Assembly: GCF_000243335.1 (NCBI RefSeq)
Contig: NZ_JH597773.1
Span: 2,916,983-2,980,982, forward strand
From: Leptonema illini DSM 21528
Lineage (GTDB): Bacteria; Spirochaetota; Leptospiria; Leptospirales; Leptonemataceae
Reading direction: 5' to 3'
DNA length: 64,000 nucleotides
Part shown: piece by piece, positions 35,031-44,134 of the stretch
Numbering within the stretch: the stretch's first letter is position 1
How the letters are laid out: the number at the start of each line of letters is the position of its first letter
Notes under the pieces: model-generated
The model's input: the letters and a program-made list of their open reading frames with translations, nothing else
Database searches by the model: none
What the model was told of the DNA's origin: nothing
Position numbers and translations under genes: made by a program

Positions 35031-35903
35031 ATGAGGCGCTTGCATGAAAGCAGTCGTATCCACTTCTCACTGAGAACCGCTCGCCTTTGCTCAAGGCTTG
35101 TCCTTTTACCGATCGTCAGCCTGTGCCTGCTCTCATCCTGCCTCACGTTCGTTCTCAACAGCGTGGTCAGTCCAGGTGCTGAATCTCGGCTCGACCAACC
35201 CGAGCGTATTGTCGACGTAGAGGCGGGCGATGCGGGCTGGTTACGACTGGTCTTCGAGGGATTGCATGAAGATGCAATCTATGAACGGTGTGTGAGTTAT
35301 TCGGGTAATCGACTGACCGGATGTCCGAACGAGTTCGGGCCCGCCGAACGCCTGCCCGATATTCTTGCTGGTGGGAACGAGAAAGCCATCTACTACATGG
35401 ACGGTAACCTTGTCTTCAAAAGCCCTTACCTGAACAAAGTCTTTCTAAAAAGTGAACCGCAATTCGGATTTCCAAGCGCGATCAGAATCTCAACGGACGG
35501 AACTGAGATGATGATAACGCACTACAATCGCCTGATAGGCAGAACGATCTGTTATCATCAGAGGATTGAATATGAAAGAAACGATTTTTTCTTCCTCAAC
35601 GATTGTGAGCGAGCGATTTCGACAAAGACGTTCGTCACGGCGCGCAGAGAAAGAGTGACCGATACGGTCGTATTCCTTTACAATCCAGGCGCAGCCCATC
35701 AGGCCGGATCCGATGATATTCAGATCTATGCCGTTCGGCAGCAGGGGCCGAATCGCATCATTCCCATTCACAATGTCTCAGGCGTTCGACATAGAACCGA
35801 TCGCTACTATCTCTACCCTCTGTATCCGGTCGCCTTTTTGCTCGATGTCGTTACCTTTCCGATTCAGTATTTATTCTGGCGGCCTCCCAATCCGCTGGGA
35901 TAG
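35031..35903 (+). CDS. Putative lipoprotein of unknown function
   Basis: A 290-aa protein with a basic N-terminus, a hydrophobic stretch (LVLLPIVSLCLLSSC) and a lipobox-like LSSC. The mature part has no motif that I recognise. Its end, LYPLYPVAFLLDVVTFPIQYLFW, has a hydrophobic segment that could lie in or on the membrane, vaguely like YceK/DUF1375 proteins. The ATG at 35031 is chosen; the longer frame starts at a TTG 6 nt upstream. Confidence 0.65.
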   Translation: MRRLHESSRIHFSLRTARLCSRLVLLPIVSLCLLSSCLTFVLNSVVSPGAESRLDQPERIVDVEAGDAGWLRLVFEGLHEDAIYERCVSYSGNRLTGCPNEFGPAERLPDILAGGNEKAIYYMDGNLVFKSPYLNKVFLKSEPQFGFPSAIRISTDGTEMMITHYNRLIGRTICYHQRIEYERNDFFFLNDCERAISTKTFVTARRERVTDTVVFLYNPGAAHQAGSDDIQIYAVRQQGPNRIIPIHNVSGVRHRTDRYYLYPLYPVAFLLDVVTFPIQYLFWRPPNPLG

Positions 35904-35984
35904 CTCCACCCGGATAACTTTACCTACCAGAACACAGCTTCGCCCGTGCCCGAACAGGATGGCGAAGACTGCGCTGAGGCTCTG

Positions 35985-36821
35985 TTAACTATTTCGTGAG
36001 CGCCCCTGAGCGGCGTTTGAAACCGACTCCCATTCTTCCCAGACTTTCAGACGATCTGCGTAAACAGAGCGCACCCACGGCAGGGCATGACTGCCCAGGA
36101 AAAGACGCAGCGGAGGATTCTCTGCATCAACGAGCTTGAGGACCGCCTCTGCCGTCGCCTCCGGATCGCCTTTTTCAAGCGTTGCGATACCACCCATAAT
36201 CTCGTCACGAAGTCCATTGTAAATATCGAGGCCTGCGGCTAACTTCAGAGACTGAGCGCTTCCAAACTCCGTAGCATAGGCGCCCGGTTCGATAATCGAT
36301 ACGTTGATGCCCCAGCCCTTCACCTCAAGGGCCAGGCTTTCATGAATCGCCTCAAACGCCCATTTTGACGAGCAGTAATAGCCGATCAGCGGCATCGTCA
36401 CATGGCCGAGCGTGCTGGAGACGCCGACGATGTGCCCTCCGCCTTGAGAACGCAGAAGCGGCAGAGCTGCCTTGATGACGGAGAGCGTGCCAAATATGTT
36501 CGTCTCGTACATGGCACGCACCTCATCGGCCTCGGCCTCTTCAATCATGCCGACAAGAGAGTAGCCGGCATTGTTCAAAACGACGTCAAGCCGGCCAAAA
36601 TGTGCATGTGCCTGCTGGACGGCGCTTTTTGCCTGCTCTGCATTCGTAACATCCAGCTCAAGCGTGAGCACGTTCTCGCCATATCTCTTCTTGAAATCGG
36701 CGATGCTTTCGAGCGATCGAGCCGTCGCAGCCACTCTGTCGCCGCGCTTCAGCGCAGCCTCGGTCCAAACCCGTCCGAAGCCGCGGGAGGCGCCCGTGAT
36801 AAACCAAATTTTATTAGACAT
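35985..36821 (-). CDS. SDR family oxidoreductase
   Basis: A 278-aa classical SDR. It carries TGASRGFG near the N-terminus, LNNAGYSL, VSSTLG, and catalytic YYCSSKWAFE. The NADP-binding Arg follows in ATARSLESI. The ATG at 36821 has AGGAG 6 nt upstream. A longer frame (to 36941) overlaps the divergent TetR gene region and is rejected. The gene is divergent from a TetR-amylase operon across 111 bp that contains a perfect palindrome. The substrate is unknown. Confidence 0.9.
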   Translation of the reverse strand: MSNKIWFITGASRGFGRVWTEAALKRGDRVAATARSLESIADFKKRYGENVLTLELDVTNAEQAKSAVQQAHAHFGRLDVVLNNAGYSLVGMIEEAEADEVRAMYETNIFGTLSVIKAALPLLRSQGGGHIVGVSSTLGHVTMPLIGYYCSSKWAFEAIHESLALEVKGWGINVSIIEPGAYATEFGSAQSLKLAAGLDIYNGLRDEIMGGIATLEKGDPEATAEAVLKLVDAENPPLRLFLGSHALPWVRSVYADRLKVWEEWESVSNAAQGRSRNS

Positions 36822-36871
36822 GCAATTCTCCTGTATGTATCTGATGCTGATCCTATCCGAATCAGCAATTA

Positions 36872-36889
36872 CGATACTCAAGAGTATCG
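36872..36889. promoter_or_regulatory. Palindromic operator in the SDR/TetR intergenic region
   Basis: CGATACTC-AA-GAGTATCG is a perfect 8-bp inverted repeat with a 2-bp centre, in the 111-bp gap between the divergent SDR and TetR genes. On the minus strand it overlaps a possible -35 (TTGAGT) for the SDR gene, with a GATAGG-like -10 about 18 bp further. It is the likely binding site of the TetR regulator starting at 36933. Confidence 0.6.
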
Positions 36890-36932
36890 GAACTGTCCGG
36901 TTCCGGCCACAAGAAATTACGCGAAGAGCCAG

Positions 36933-37640
36933 ATGACTCAAAAAAAAACAGACCCGGACTCAAGAAGCTCCACACAGGATTCTGAGCCCTGCCAGCCGGC
37001 AGCGGTCGGGCGAAAAAGGGATCCCGGGCTTGATGAGAAGATCCTACAGGCGACGGTGGACGCCCTGGCCGATCTGGGCTTTGATGGCATGACCATGGAT
37101 ATGGTGGCCGCTCGCGGTAAAGCAGGAAAGGCAGCCCTGTACCGACGCTGGCCTTCTAAGACAATGCTTGTCAAAGACGCTCTGATCTGGATGAGTCGCA
37201 AGCATCTGCTTCCGGGTAGCCTGCCCGACACTGGCAACCTGCGTAACGATCTGCTCGCCCTGATAAAGCCGCAATCGATTCAAGAAGGACAGCGTAAGCT
37301 CCAGGTACTGGCCGGCCTCGGTTCCTTCTGGAAACAGGAAGAGATCGCCGAGACCGGTGTTACAGAGATCTTCGAGCCATGGGCCGAGGCCAACCGTCAG
37401 TTGATCCAGAGGGCCATCAAACGGGGGGAGATCTCGGATCGGGCCGAGGTCGATCAGGCATGCAAGGTCATCTCGGCCATGACGTCCTATCGAAGCCTCA
37501 TAGAACGCAAAACAGCCGATCGCGATTTTTTCGTATCACTGATCGATTGCGTTATCCTGCCTTCTCTGTTGAATCCACCTGTAGATACGGCCGCTAAAAA
37601 GAAGAAAAACTCAGAACCGAAAAGGAAGGGATCTTCGTGA
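36933..37640 (+). CDS. TetR family transcriptional regulator
   Basis: A 235-aa regulator whose DNA-binding domain reads DEKILQATVDALADLGFDGM then TMDMVAARGKAGKAALYRRW and PSKTMLVKDAL. A short basic-acidic N-terminal extension precedes it. The ATG at 36933 is the only reasonable start, since upstream in-frame codons lie in the palindrome or in the SDR gene. It overlaps the amylase gene as GTGA, so the two are translated from one message. Control of the divergent SDR is inferred. Confidence 0.88.
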   Translation: MTQKKTDPDSRSSTQDSEPCQPAAVGRKRDPGLDEKILQATVDALADLGFDGMTMDMVAARGKAGKAALYRRWPSKTMLVKDALIWMSRKHLLPGSLPDTGNLRNDLLALIKPQSIQEGQRKLQVLAGLGSFWKQEEIAETGVTEIFEPWAEANRQLIQRAIKRGEISDRAEVDQACKVISAMTSYRSLIERKTADRDFFVSLIDCVILPSLLNPPVDTAAKKKKNSEPKRKGSS

Positions 37641-38896
37641 ATACGGAAAAGGCATCGGTCATCACGCGCGGCAACGGACGCGACATTATCCTGCAGGCCT
37701 TCCACTGGAATCTTGTAAAAACAAAGGGGACGGGTACCGTCGACGGAAGCGGCAGCAGCTGGTATAAGACGCTTGCGGCCCGGGCCGACGACATTGCCGC
37801 CGCCGGATTCACCGTCGTCTATTTACCGCCGCCGTGGATCGACGACTCTCTCTGGGAGAAGGACGGCCGGCACGGCGGAGGCGAAGGCTATTTCTGGAGA
37901 GACTTCGATCTTAATTCGCGTTATGGAAGCAAGGAAGAGCTGAAGACCCTCGTTTATGAGCTGCATGCCCGCAATATCAAGGTCATCGTCGATATCGTTC
38001 TGAATCACCGCGATCGCTTTCGCATGCAAAAAGATCTCTGGCCGTACCCAGGACCGCAGTGGCGCTCGCTTGCAGGTAGAGATACGGGAGGCGCCTTTCT
38101 TGACGGATCAAGCGATCTGAAGCTCGATCATCCCGATGTGTATAATGCCTTTCACAGAGCCCTGACGGAGCTTCTTGATGAAGTCCATGTGGATGGCTGG
38201 CGCTGGGATTTCGTCTGGGGTTATCATCCGCGCGATGTGCTCTCGCTGATTCGTGATACCGAGAAGACCGAGTATCTTTCCGTGGGCGAATACTGGCAGG
38301 CCGGCTCGATTCCCGATGATCCGATGTTCATGCGTTACGGCGGTTGCGAGCGAAGCCGTCTTATCGGATGGGCGCTCGAAACGGGATCGTGCGTTTTCGA
38401 CATGGTTCTGAAACGGGAATTGAATACGGGCAATCCCGCTCATTTCAAATACGGCATCAACTGCGATCCATCGCCCGAACTGAGGGCGGCTTCCGTGACG
38501 CTTGTGGATAACCATGATACAGGCGCCTCGCCGTATTCGCCGGCGAATGGCTGGGGTCAGAAGGTCTGGGAGTGTGCTCCTCATCTGAAGTCGCGGGCCT
38601 ACGCCTTTATTCTCATGATGCCGGGTACGCCCTGTATCTACTGGCCCGATCTTTTCGACTGGCAGCTGCATGAGATCCGTGACCTCATACAGATTCGCAA
38701 GCAGGCCGGCATAGTAGCCTCTTCAGACTGGACCGATCTGACGGACAGGCACTCAGGCTTCGCCGCCTTCGTGCACGATGAATCGGGCGACCCACGCCTC
38801 GCCCTCTCAATAGGGTCGGATTTCGCCGATCCCGGTGCAGGGTTCACCCTTGCATTTGAAAAACCCGGCGAATACCGCATCTGGCTGAAAAAATAA
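37637..38896 (+). CDS. Alpha-amylase family glycoside hydrolase (GH13)
   Basis: A 419-aa cytoplasmic amylase (no signal peptide). The four GH13 regions are visible: DIVLNHRD (119-126), GWRWDFVWG with nucleophile D191, VGEYW with the acid/base E218, and VDNHD with D294. The pattern with PPPW and YGSKEEL resembles maltooligosaccharide-forming amylases. It starts at GTG with AAGGAAGG upstream and overlaps the TetR stop. Hydrolysis of intracellular glycogen or maltodextrin is expected. The TetR partner suggests induction by a small molecule. Confidence 0.9.
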   Translation: MNTEKASVITRGNGRDIILQAFHWNLVKTKGTGTVDGSGSSWYKTLAARADDIAAAGFTVVYLPPPWIDDSLWEKDGRHGGGEGYFWRDFDLNSRYGSKEELKTLVYELHARNIKVIVDIVLNHRDRFRMQKDLWPYPGPQWRSLAGRDTGGAFLDGSSDLKLDHPDVYNAFHRALTELLDEVHVDGWRWDFVWGYHPRDVLSLIRDTEKTEYLSVGEYWQAGSIPDDPMFMRYGGCERSRLIGWALETGSCVFDMVLKRELNTGNPAHFKYGINCDPSPELRAASVTLVDNHDTGASPYSPANGWGQKVWECAPHLKSRAYAFILMMPGTPCIYWPDLFDWQLHEIRDLIQIRKQAGIVASSDWTDLTDRHSGFAAFVHDESGDPRLALSIGSDFADPGAGFTLAFEKPGEYRIWLKK

Positions 38897-39033
38897 GGGG
38901 CGGTGCGTTACCCGGCGCTTCCGCTGTGTGCCCGATCTGCACTGTCGCATGTTTTTCGTTGTCGTTCGCAAAAACCTGCATACTTTAATCTCAGCGCTCT
39001 TCGCGTGAATCAACTCTCCAACGGAGTCACTAC

Positions 39034-39435
39034 ATGCACAACGTAACCCTTGCGGCCCGCATACTGCTTGGCCTGCTTTTCACGGCAGCCGGGCTGTTCG
39101 GCCTGCTTGCCAATCCCGAGCCCCCGCCCGATCTTCCCGAGAAGCTGATCGCTTTTAACAAAGGACTGGCAGCCACGGGCTATTTCTTTCAGTTTCTGAA
39201 GCTGACCGAAACGATATGCGGACTTCTCATCCTCACAGGCGTGTATGCCCGCATCGGCCTTGTCGTTCTTGCGCCAATCTCGATCAACATCTTTCTTGTG
39301 CATGCCTTTCTCACGCCCGGCATCGAAAACATCATTCTGCCCGTCGTGATACTCGTGCTGCACGTCACGGCGGCCAGCGCCTACTGGAGCACATACGCGC
39401 GTCTTTTTGAGCGCAACAACTGGCTCGGTCGTTAA
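39034..39435 (+). CDS. DoxX-like membrane protein
   Basis: A 133-aa protein with four membrane helices: residues 5-25 (ARILLGLLFTAAGLFGLL), a helix near 50-70 (FLKLTETICGLLILTGVY), one near 75-92 and one near 98-115. This is the DoxX/SURF4-like pattern. DoxX members are linked to thiosulfate oxidation or stress, but most are uncharacterised. GGAG precedes the ATG. A terminator follows. Confidence 0.8.
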   Translation: MHNVTLAARILLGLLFTAAGLFGLLANPEPPPDLPEKLIAFNKGLAATGYFFQFLKLTETICGLLILTGVYARIGLVVLAPISINIFLVHAFLTPGIENIILPVVILVLHVTAASAYWSTYARLFERNNWLGR

Positions 39436-39445
39436 GCATCCGGCG

Positions 39446-39477
39446 AAGGGGCAGGCATTGGGCCCGCCCCTTTTTTA
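39446..39477. terminator. Bidirectional terminator between convergent genes
   Basis: AGGGGCAGGC-ATTG-GGCCCGCCCCT forms a strong GC-rich hairpin followed by TTTTTTATTT on the plus strand. It lies 10 nt after the DoxX stop and overlaps the end of the convergent methyltransferase gene. Confidence 0.8.
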
Positions 39478-40899
39478 TTTCTTTAGTTTGAGAAACATCT
39501 GCACGCCCGAATCCTCGTAGCCGATGCTTCGCTCCGTCGTATCGGGAAGTTCTGAAGCGAGGCTGAGCATATCTTCGGGCGATTTATACAGAAGCGGCCA
39601 GTCCATCAGATGATCCATGTAGTGCCGATCCGGGCTTTCTGACGTGTAGTTCCCGATCATCAGCTGTGCTCCGGGCGCCGAGAGTTCATGCAGGCGCGTC
39701 ACCAGGGCCCGTGCAACCGGAATCGTCAGATAATCAAACAATCCCATCGTATACACAAAATCAAAGCGTACATCGTCGAAGAGGGCGGACGCATCGCGAC
39801 GCAGTAGAGTTCGAACGGACTCTTTAACAAAACGCACGTTTGGCGAGTCGGGATCGCCTCCTCCGAGAATGATGCTCTGCCTGGCCTCGTCCAGAGCCTC
39901 CTGATCCTGATCGAGAAGATAAATGCGGATGCGGTCCTTATAGGCGCTGGACGAGAAGAAATCCTTCATCTCCCACGCCGGACCGCAGGCCACAGAGAGC
40001 ACGTTCACCGTTTCTCCTGGATGCGCCGCTATATACGCCTCCAGCTCGGCGCAGATCAGCCCGCGGCGATTACGGACGGCCTGTGCCGAAGGAATGCGTA
40101 GCGGATGACGATGAAGGAATCGCGCAAAGCTTGAATTGCCCTGGTAGCCGTCTTCATAGACCATCTGCATCATCATGGAATCGCCCGGATAGCCGCGCGG
40201 CTTTTCGATGACGCGACGCAAGAACGGAGCGCCTTCCAGATACGGCCAGAGGATGCTTCGCAGATACGATGCGGCGCTCTGACGCTCTTCTTCGGGGCGA
40301 TCGGCGACAATGCGCTCAAGATAGGCGACTTTCGCGTCCATGAACTGCCATAGCTCGGCGCCGATACCGTTCTCCATGACCTGAAAGATGCTTTTCTTCA
40401 TTGAAGAGCTTTCTTTGCGAATCCCTTCATCCAGAGCGTCAAGGCGCTGCTTGAACACGGCAAGACCGGCAGCGAAATCGGCTGCATATTCGCGAACACG
40501 CGTATCGAGCTTTTCATAGTCGCTGAGCAGCGAACGGATGCCTTTAATCTCGTCGTCTTGCAGATGAAACTTACGGTTCTGAAGCAGCTTATCGAGGTCG
40601 ATGAACTGCTCCACAAGCATCAGACCTACGAAATGACTGCCCAGCTCTTTATGCGAACGAGCGATCCTACCATCGCCCAGATGCCGGCTGTCGCCGTAGG
40701 CCTGAATACGAATGTCCTGTACCTGCGAACCCCTGCCTGGAAGTGACATCGAAGCCTCCATACACAGACCGAGTCCAAATCGAGAATAATCCCAGAGCGA
40801 GCCCTGGTGTTCGCTTCCTTTATGCGTGAACGAAATCAAGATATTCTCCCGATCTCCTACCGGATAGCGGGGGGTGTTGCGTTTTTCCTGTACTTCCAT
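39475..40899 (-). CDS. PilZ-domain fused to a PhcB-like SAM methyltransferase
   Basis: A 474-aa protein. Residues 5-100 look like a PilZ domain: RxxxR is R7 and R11, and DYSRFG (37-42) fits D/N-x-S-x-x-G, which together bind cyclic di-GMP. A coiled middle follows. Then comes KPRGYPGD, typical of PhcB-type 3-hydroxy fatty-acid methyl-ester synthases, and a SAM-binding VNVLSVACGPAWEM near residue 295. PhcB enzymes make diffusible 3-hydroxypalmitate methyl ester in Ralstonia. The ATG at 40899 has GGAG 7 nt upstream; a GTG at 40911 is an alternative. The substrate is unproven. Confidence 0.72.
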   Translation of the reverse strand: MEVQEKRNTPRYPVGDRENILISFTHKGSEHQGSLWDYSRFGLGLCMEASMSLPGRGSQVQDIRIQAYGDSRHLGDGRIARSHKELGSHFVGLMLVEQFIDLDKLLQNRKFHLQDDEIKGIRSLLSDYEKLDTRVREYAADFAAGLAVFKQRLDALDEGIRKESSSMKKSIFQVMENGIGAELWQFMDAKVAYLERIVADRPEEERQSAASYLRSILWPYLEGAPFLRRVIEKPRGYPGDSMMMQMVYEDGYQGNSSFARFLHRHPLRIPSAQAVRNRRGLICAELEAYIAAHPGETVNVLSVACGPAWEMKDFFSSSAYKDRIRIYLLDQDQEALDEARQSIILGGGDPDSPNVRFVKESVRTLLRRDASALFDDVRFDFVYTMGLFDYLTIPVARALVTRLHELSAPGAQLMIGNYTSESPDRHYMDHLMDWPLLYKSPEDMLSLASELPDTTERSIGYEDSGVQMFLKLKK

Positions 40900-41043
40900 T
40901 TTTTTCTCCACAGCCCGGAGTTTCGTGAAACCGCTTCACTACTGGCCATCTCAAAAATGGCCTCTGATAAAAAAACAATTGTCTCGCGAATCCGACAGCG
41001 TTTGGTTGCTTGATGATCCTTTTCTACAGAAAGGAAACCGTAT

Positions 41044-41088
41044 ATGCCAGACGTCCAGTCCAATCTGAGCTTCGCGCGAAAACTCTGA
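41044..41088 (+). other. Possible 14-codon upstream ORF followed by a hairpin
   Basis: AAGGAA precedes ATG 41044, which opens a 14-residue frame (MPDVQSNLSFARKL) ending at TGA 41086-41088. An inverted repeat, AGGTTTT..CG and CG..AAAACCT, begins right after the stop (about 41089-41117). It is in the 299-bp gap before the chemotaxis receptor gene. The arrangement resembles a regulatory leader, but chance is not excluded. Confidence 0.25.
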
Positions 41089-41210
41089 AGGTTTTTCGTA
41101 CCGTCTTCGAAAACCTCGGTGAGCAGCGAGCGTGCCGTATTGATAACCCCTCGAACATTAACCGAACCGACCACATATAAAAGGCGAATTTACAACATGC
41201 GAGCAACCCG

Positions 41211-42773
41211 ATGAGCGACTTCCGAGTATATCAACGAACACTTATACATAGATGGATTAAGATCCTTCTATTCCTCGGTATTTTCCTGATTCCGCTCTAC
41301 AGCATTCTCGATTACTTCACCGTTCCCGAGGGGCTTTTCCTTCCGTTCCTGATCGCCCGCCTCACCGCCTCGGCCCTGCTTATAGTGATTACGTTAGTCG
41401 TACACTTTTCGCCCGTTTCGGCCATCGATCATCTGTACGGATATCTGTTCACGATCGTCGTCGGCGGCGTCATCGCCTGGATGACCGTAAAACTCGGCGG
41501 ATTCGATAGCGGATATTACGCCGGTCTGAATCTCGTCGTCATAGCGGTCAACCTCGTCGTTCCCTGGAAGTACGTTCATACGATTGCAAACGCCCTGCTC
41601 GTTCTTCTCATGTACATTGCGCTTAACCTTCTTACGCCGCAGCCCTTTCAGTGGACCATTCTCATCAACAATCTGTATTTTCTCACATCTACGGCTCTGA
41701 TCGTATCGGTGATCAGCTGGCTGCGCTACGACCTCGTCAAGAAAGAGTACGACTCACGTCAGAAGGCCGATGCGTCACAGACTGAAGAGATTGCCGAGCT
41801 TGCACGGGCCGCCGAACGTCTTTCTTCGGGAGACTTTACGGTGAATCTCGACCTCGAATTCAGCTCCACGGCGGGTACGCTGCTTTCTGCTTTTCAGAAG
41901 ATGCGTGAGGATCTAAAGAACGCATTACGCCAGATCTCCCTGGCTTCGCACAACGTCGAAGGCTATGCGCGGCAGATCATGGACCATACGCATCTGATGG
42001 CCGAAGGTACCGAGAAACAGTCCGCTCAGGCAGAAGAGTCGGTCGAAACGATCAAGGCGCTTGCCAATCAGATTCGCGAAAATGCCGAAGAAGCGACGCG
42101 ACTCTTCCATACGGCCGAGGCCGGCGAAAAGCGTGCCCTTGCCGGTCGCGAAGGCGTCGCCGAGGCGGTGCGCGGCATGAAAAGCATCGACACCATCGTG
42201 TCGGGCCTTGCAACAAAAGTGCAGAACCTCGAATTATCGAGTCGGCGCATCGGCGATATCATCAAGGCCATCATCGAGATCGCCGATCAGACGAACATGC
42301 TTGCTTTGAACGCCTCGATCGAGGCCGCTCGAGCCGGCGAGCAGGGTCGCGGCTTCGCCGTCGTCGCCGAAGAAGTCGGCAAGCTTGCCGATCGCACGAC
42401 GCATGCGACGCGCGAAACGAACTCCATCATACAGGCCATCCAGAACGATATTCAGGCGGCGATCGGCGCCATGGAAACCGGATCATCTGAGATTCAAAAG
42501 ACCATCGGCTCGGTAGAGAAGGTTTCTTCGCTTGCTCAAGAAGTGTCGGAATTCACGACCAATCTGATCGGAGCGGTACGCGATATCGCCGAAACCGGGC
42601 GTAACCAGGCCCGCTCAAGCGAGGGAATCAACAGCAGCATCGAAGAGATTCGCACGCTGACGACGTCGACTTCAAAATCCATCCACGGCGTCGCCTCGGC
42701 AGCCGAAGAACTGCACAAAATCACCGAAGATCTGAAGCAGCTTGTAAGCGGATTCCGGATCAACGGCAACTGA
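41211..42773 (+). CDS. Methyl-accepting chemotaxis protein with polytopic membrane sensor
   Basis: A 520-aa chemoreceptor. Five or six membrane helices span residues 14-170, without a large periplasmic domain, so it probably senses a membrane or intracellular cue. A HAMP-like segment ([16 protein letters not shown]) precedes the signalling coiled coil. The hairpin tip is [20 protein letters not shown] followed by [20 protein letters not shown], which binds CheA/CheW. Many Gln/Glu pairs in the helices fit methylation sites. The gene has a 299-bp upstream gap with a possible leader ORF. Confidence 0.93.
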   Translation: MSDFRVYQRTLIHRWIKILLFLGIFLIPLYSILDYFTVPEGLFLPFLIARLTASALLIVITLVVHFSPVSAIDHLYGYLFTIVVGGVIAWMTVKLGGFDSGYYAGLNLVVIAVNLVVPWKYVHTIANALLVLLMYIALNLLTPQPFQWTILINNLYFLTSTALIVSVISWLRYDLVKKEYDSRQKADASQTEEIAELARAAERLSSGDFTVNLDLEFSSTAGTLLSAFQKMREDLKNALRQISLASHNVEGYARQIMDHTHLMAEGTEKQSAQAEESVETIKALANQIRENAEEATRLFHTAEAGEKRALAGREGVAEAVRGMKSIDTIVSGLATKVQNLELSSRRIGDIIKAIIEIADQTNMLALNASIEAARAGEQGRGFAVVAEEVGKLADRTTHATRETNSIIQAIQNDIQAAIGAMETGSSEIQKTIGSVEKVSSLAQEVSEFTTNLIGAVRDIAETGRNQARSSEGINSSIEEIRTLTTSTSKSIHGVASAAEELHKITEDLKQLVSGFRINGN

Positions 42774-42816
42774 ATTTTGCTTGCCCCCGGGGGGTATATT
42801 GTGCTTTTCTGTAGCC

Positions 42817-43029
42817 ATGCCGTACTATGACTACAGCTGCCGGGATTGCCACTCCGTTACGTCGATCAAGGCTTCCATCGAAGAGAAGGAAGCCGGTCTT
42901 GTTGTCCGCTGTGAGGCCTGCGGTTCTACAGAAACCGAGCAGGCCTTCCTGAATGTAGCCATCACAACAGGCGGACGCGCAGAGGCCGGCCCCTGCGGCC
43001 ATGCCTGCGGATGCTTTCCGGGCAATTAG
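42817..43029 (+). CDS. Small FmdB-like zinc-ribbon protein
   Basis: A 70-aa protein starting MPYYDYSCRDCHS, the FmdB/CxxC zinc-ribbon pattern (C8, C11, then CEACG). A C-terminal CGHACGCFPG tail adds three more Cys and one His. Such proteins are often regulatory or chaperone-like. ATG 42817 is chosen over an upstream TTG. Confidence 0.75.
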   Translation: MPYYDYSCRDCHSVTSIKASIEEKEAGLVVRCEACGSTETEQAFLNVAITTGGRAEAGPCGHACGCFPGN

Positions 43030-43097
43030 CAGGTTGCTGAAAACTGCCCGAAGGTCTGCCGTATAGCCCGGAAAAAAACAACTACTTGAGGTTTAGA

Positions 43098-43295
43098 ATG
43101 TGTATTGAAAGAGTTCATCGAATTATGATGGCATCGGTTATTTCTATTGGAGCCTACCTGCTTTATACGGGTTCGGTAATCGGGCTTGCCATCCTTGGCT
43201 TCGTCGTTTTCATGCTCCTTCTCTGGGCCTTCACGAACTTCTGTCCCTCCGTTTTCATGCTGGGACGTTTCCTGAAGCCCTGCTGGAAGGAATGA
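43098..43295 (+). CDS. DUF2892-like small membrane protein
   Basis: A 65-aa protein with two hydrophobic helices and AFTNFCP near the C-terminus, the hallmark of DUF2892 (YgaP-type membrane segment). ATG 43098 is preceded by TTGAGG. The stop overlaps the next start as ATGA, so it is coupled to the inositol-monophosphatase-family gene. Confidence 0.7.
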   Translation: MCIERVHRIMMASVISIGAYLLYTGSVIGLAILGFVVFMLLLWAFTNFCPSVFMLGRFLKPCWKE

Positions 43296-44134
43296 GTTTC
43301 GATCTACAGAACGAAGTTAACCGTCGACTGGACGCTGTAGAGGGGCTGCTGCCCGAGCTACAGCGTCTTCTGACGACGATGCAGGAAGAGGATCTTCAGA
43401 TCCGCACCAAATCGACGCGCCGCGATCTCGTTACAAAGGCCGACGTCGCCTCAGAAGAGACGATCCTGCATTTTCTGCGTAGCCTCTTTCCAGGCGACGC
43501 CATACTGGCAGAAGAATCGGGCCAGCATCAGGCCCTTTCATCCAGTGTGCCCGTTTCGGGACTGACATGGTGCATCGACCCCGTCGACGGAACCGTGAAC
43601 TACGCCCACGGGCTGCCGCTTTATGCCGTATCGTTCGGCCTGCTCTTTGAGAACGAACCGGTTGGAGGCCTTGTTTTTCTGCCTGCATTGAACGACACCT
43701 ATAGAGGAGCGGTGCAGAGCGGAGCGACAAAAAACGGGCGCCCGATTCGCGTCTCACCGAACACGGATCTTGAATCGGCCCTGATCGTTACGGGATTCCC
43801 CTACAGACGTCAGGAGATGATCGACATCCTCACCGGATCGCTTCGCGGAGTGTTGCTGAACGCTCGCGGAATTCGCCGCACGGGTTCGGCCGCTCTTGAC
43901 CTGTGCTGGGTGGCCGAAGGACGTTTTGACGGCCACTACGAATGGAATCTTTCGCCGTGGGATACGTGCGGAGCGTTAACCATCCTGCGAGAGGCAGGCG
44001 GCACGGCGACGAATCTCAAAGGCGAACATTTTCGCCTTGAAGAAAAGATGCTTGTAGCGACGAACGGCTTTGTTCATGAACAGCTGCGCACGACGCTGAT
44101 TGAGGCAGGCGCCTCAGAACCGCATGCGGAATGA
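43292..44134 (+). CDS. Inositol monophosphatase family protein
   Basis: A 280-aa magnesium/lithium-sensitive phosphatase. The metal motifs are AILAEESG, WCIDPVDGTVNYAHG and WNLSPWDTCGA, all in order. Possible substrates are inositol-1-phosphate, fructose-1,6-bisphosphate or 3'-phosphoadenosine 5'-phosphate; SuhB-like members also act on rRNA antitermination. It is coupled to the upstream DUF2892 gene, and its end overlaps the convergent FN3-like gene by 21 bp. Confidence 0.9.
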   Translation: MSFDLQNEVNRRLDAVEGLLPELQRLLTTMQEEDLQIRTKSTRRDLVTKADVASEETILHFLRSLFPGDAILAEESGQHQALSSSVPVSGLTWCIDPVDGTVNYAHGLPLYAVSFGLLFENEPVGGLVFLPALNDTYRGAVQSGATKNGRPIRVSPNTDLESALIVTGFPYRRQEMIDILTGSLRGVLLNARGIRRTGSAALDLCWVAEGRFDGHYEWNLSPWDTCGALTILREAGGTATNLKGEHFRLEEKMLVATNGFVHEQLRTTLIEAGASEPHAE

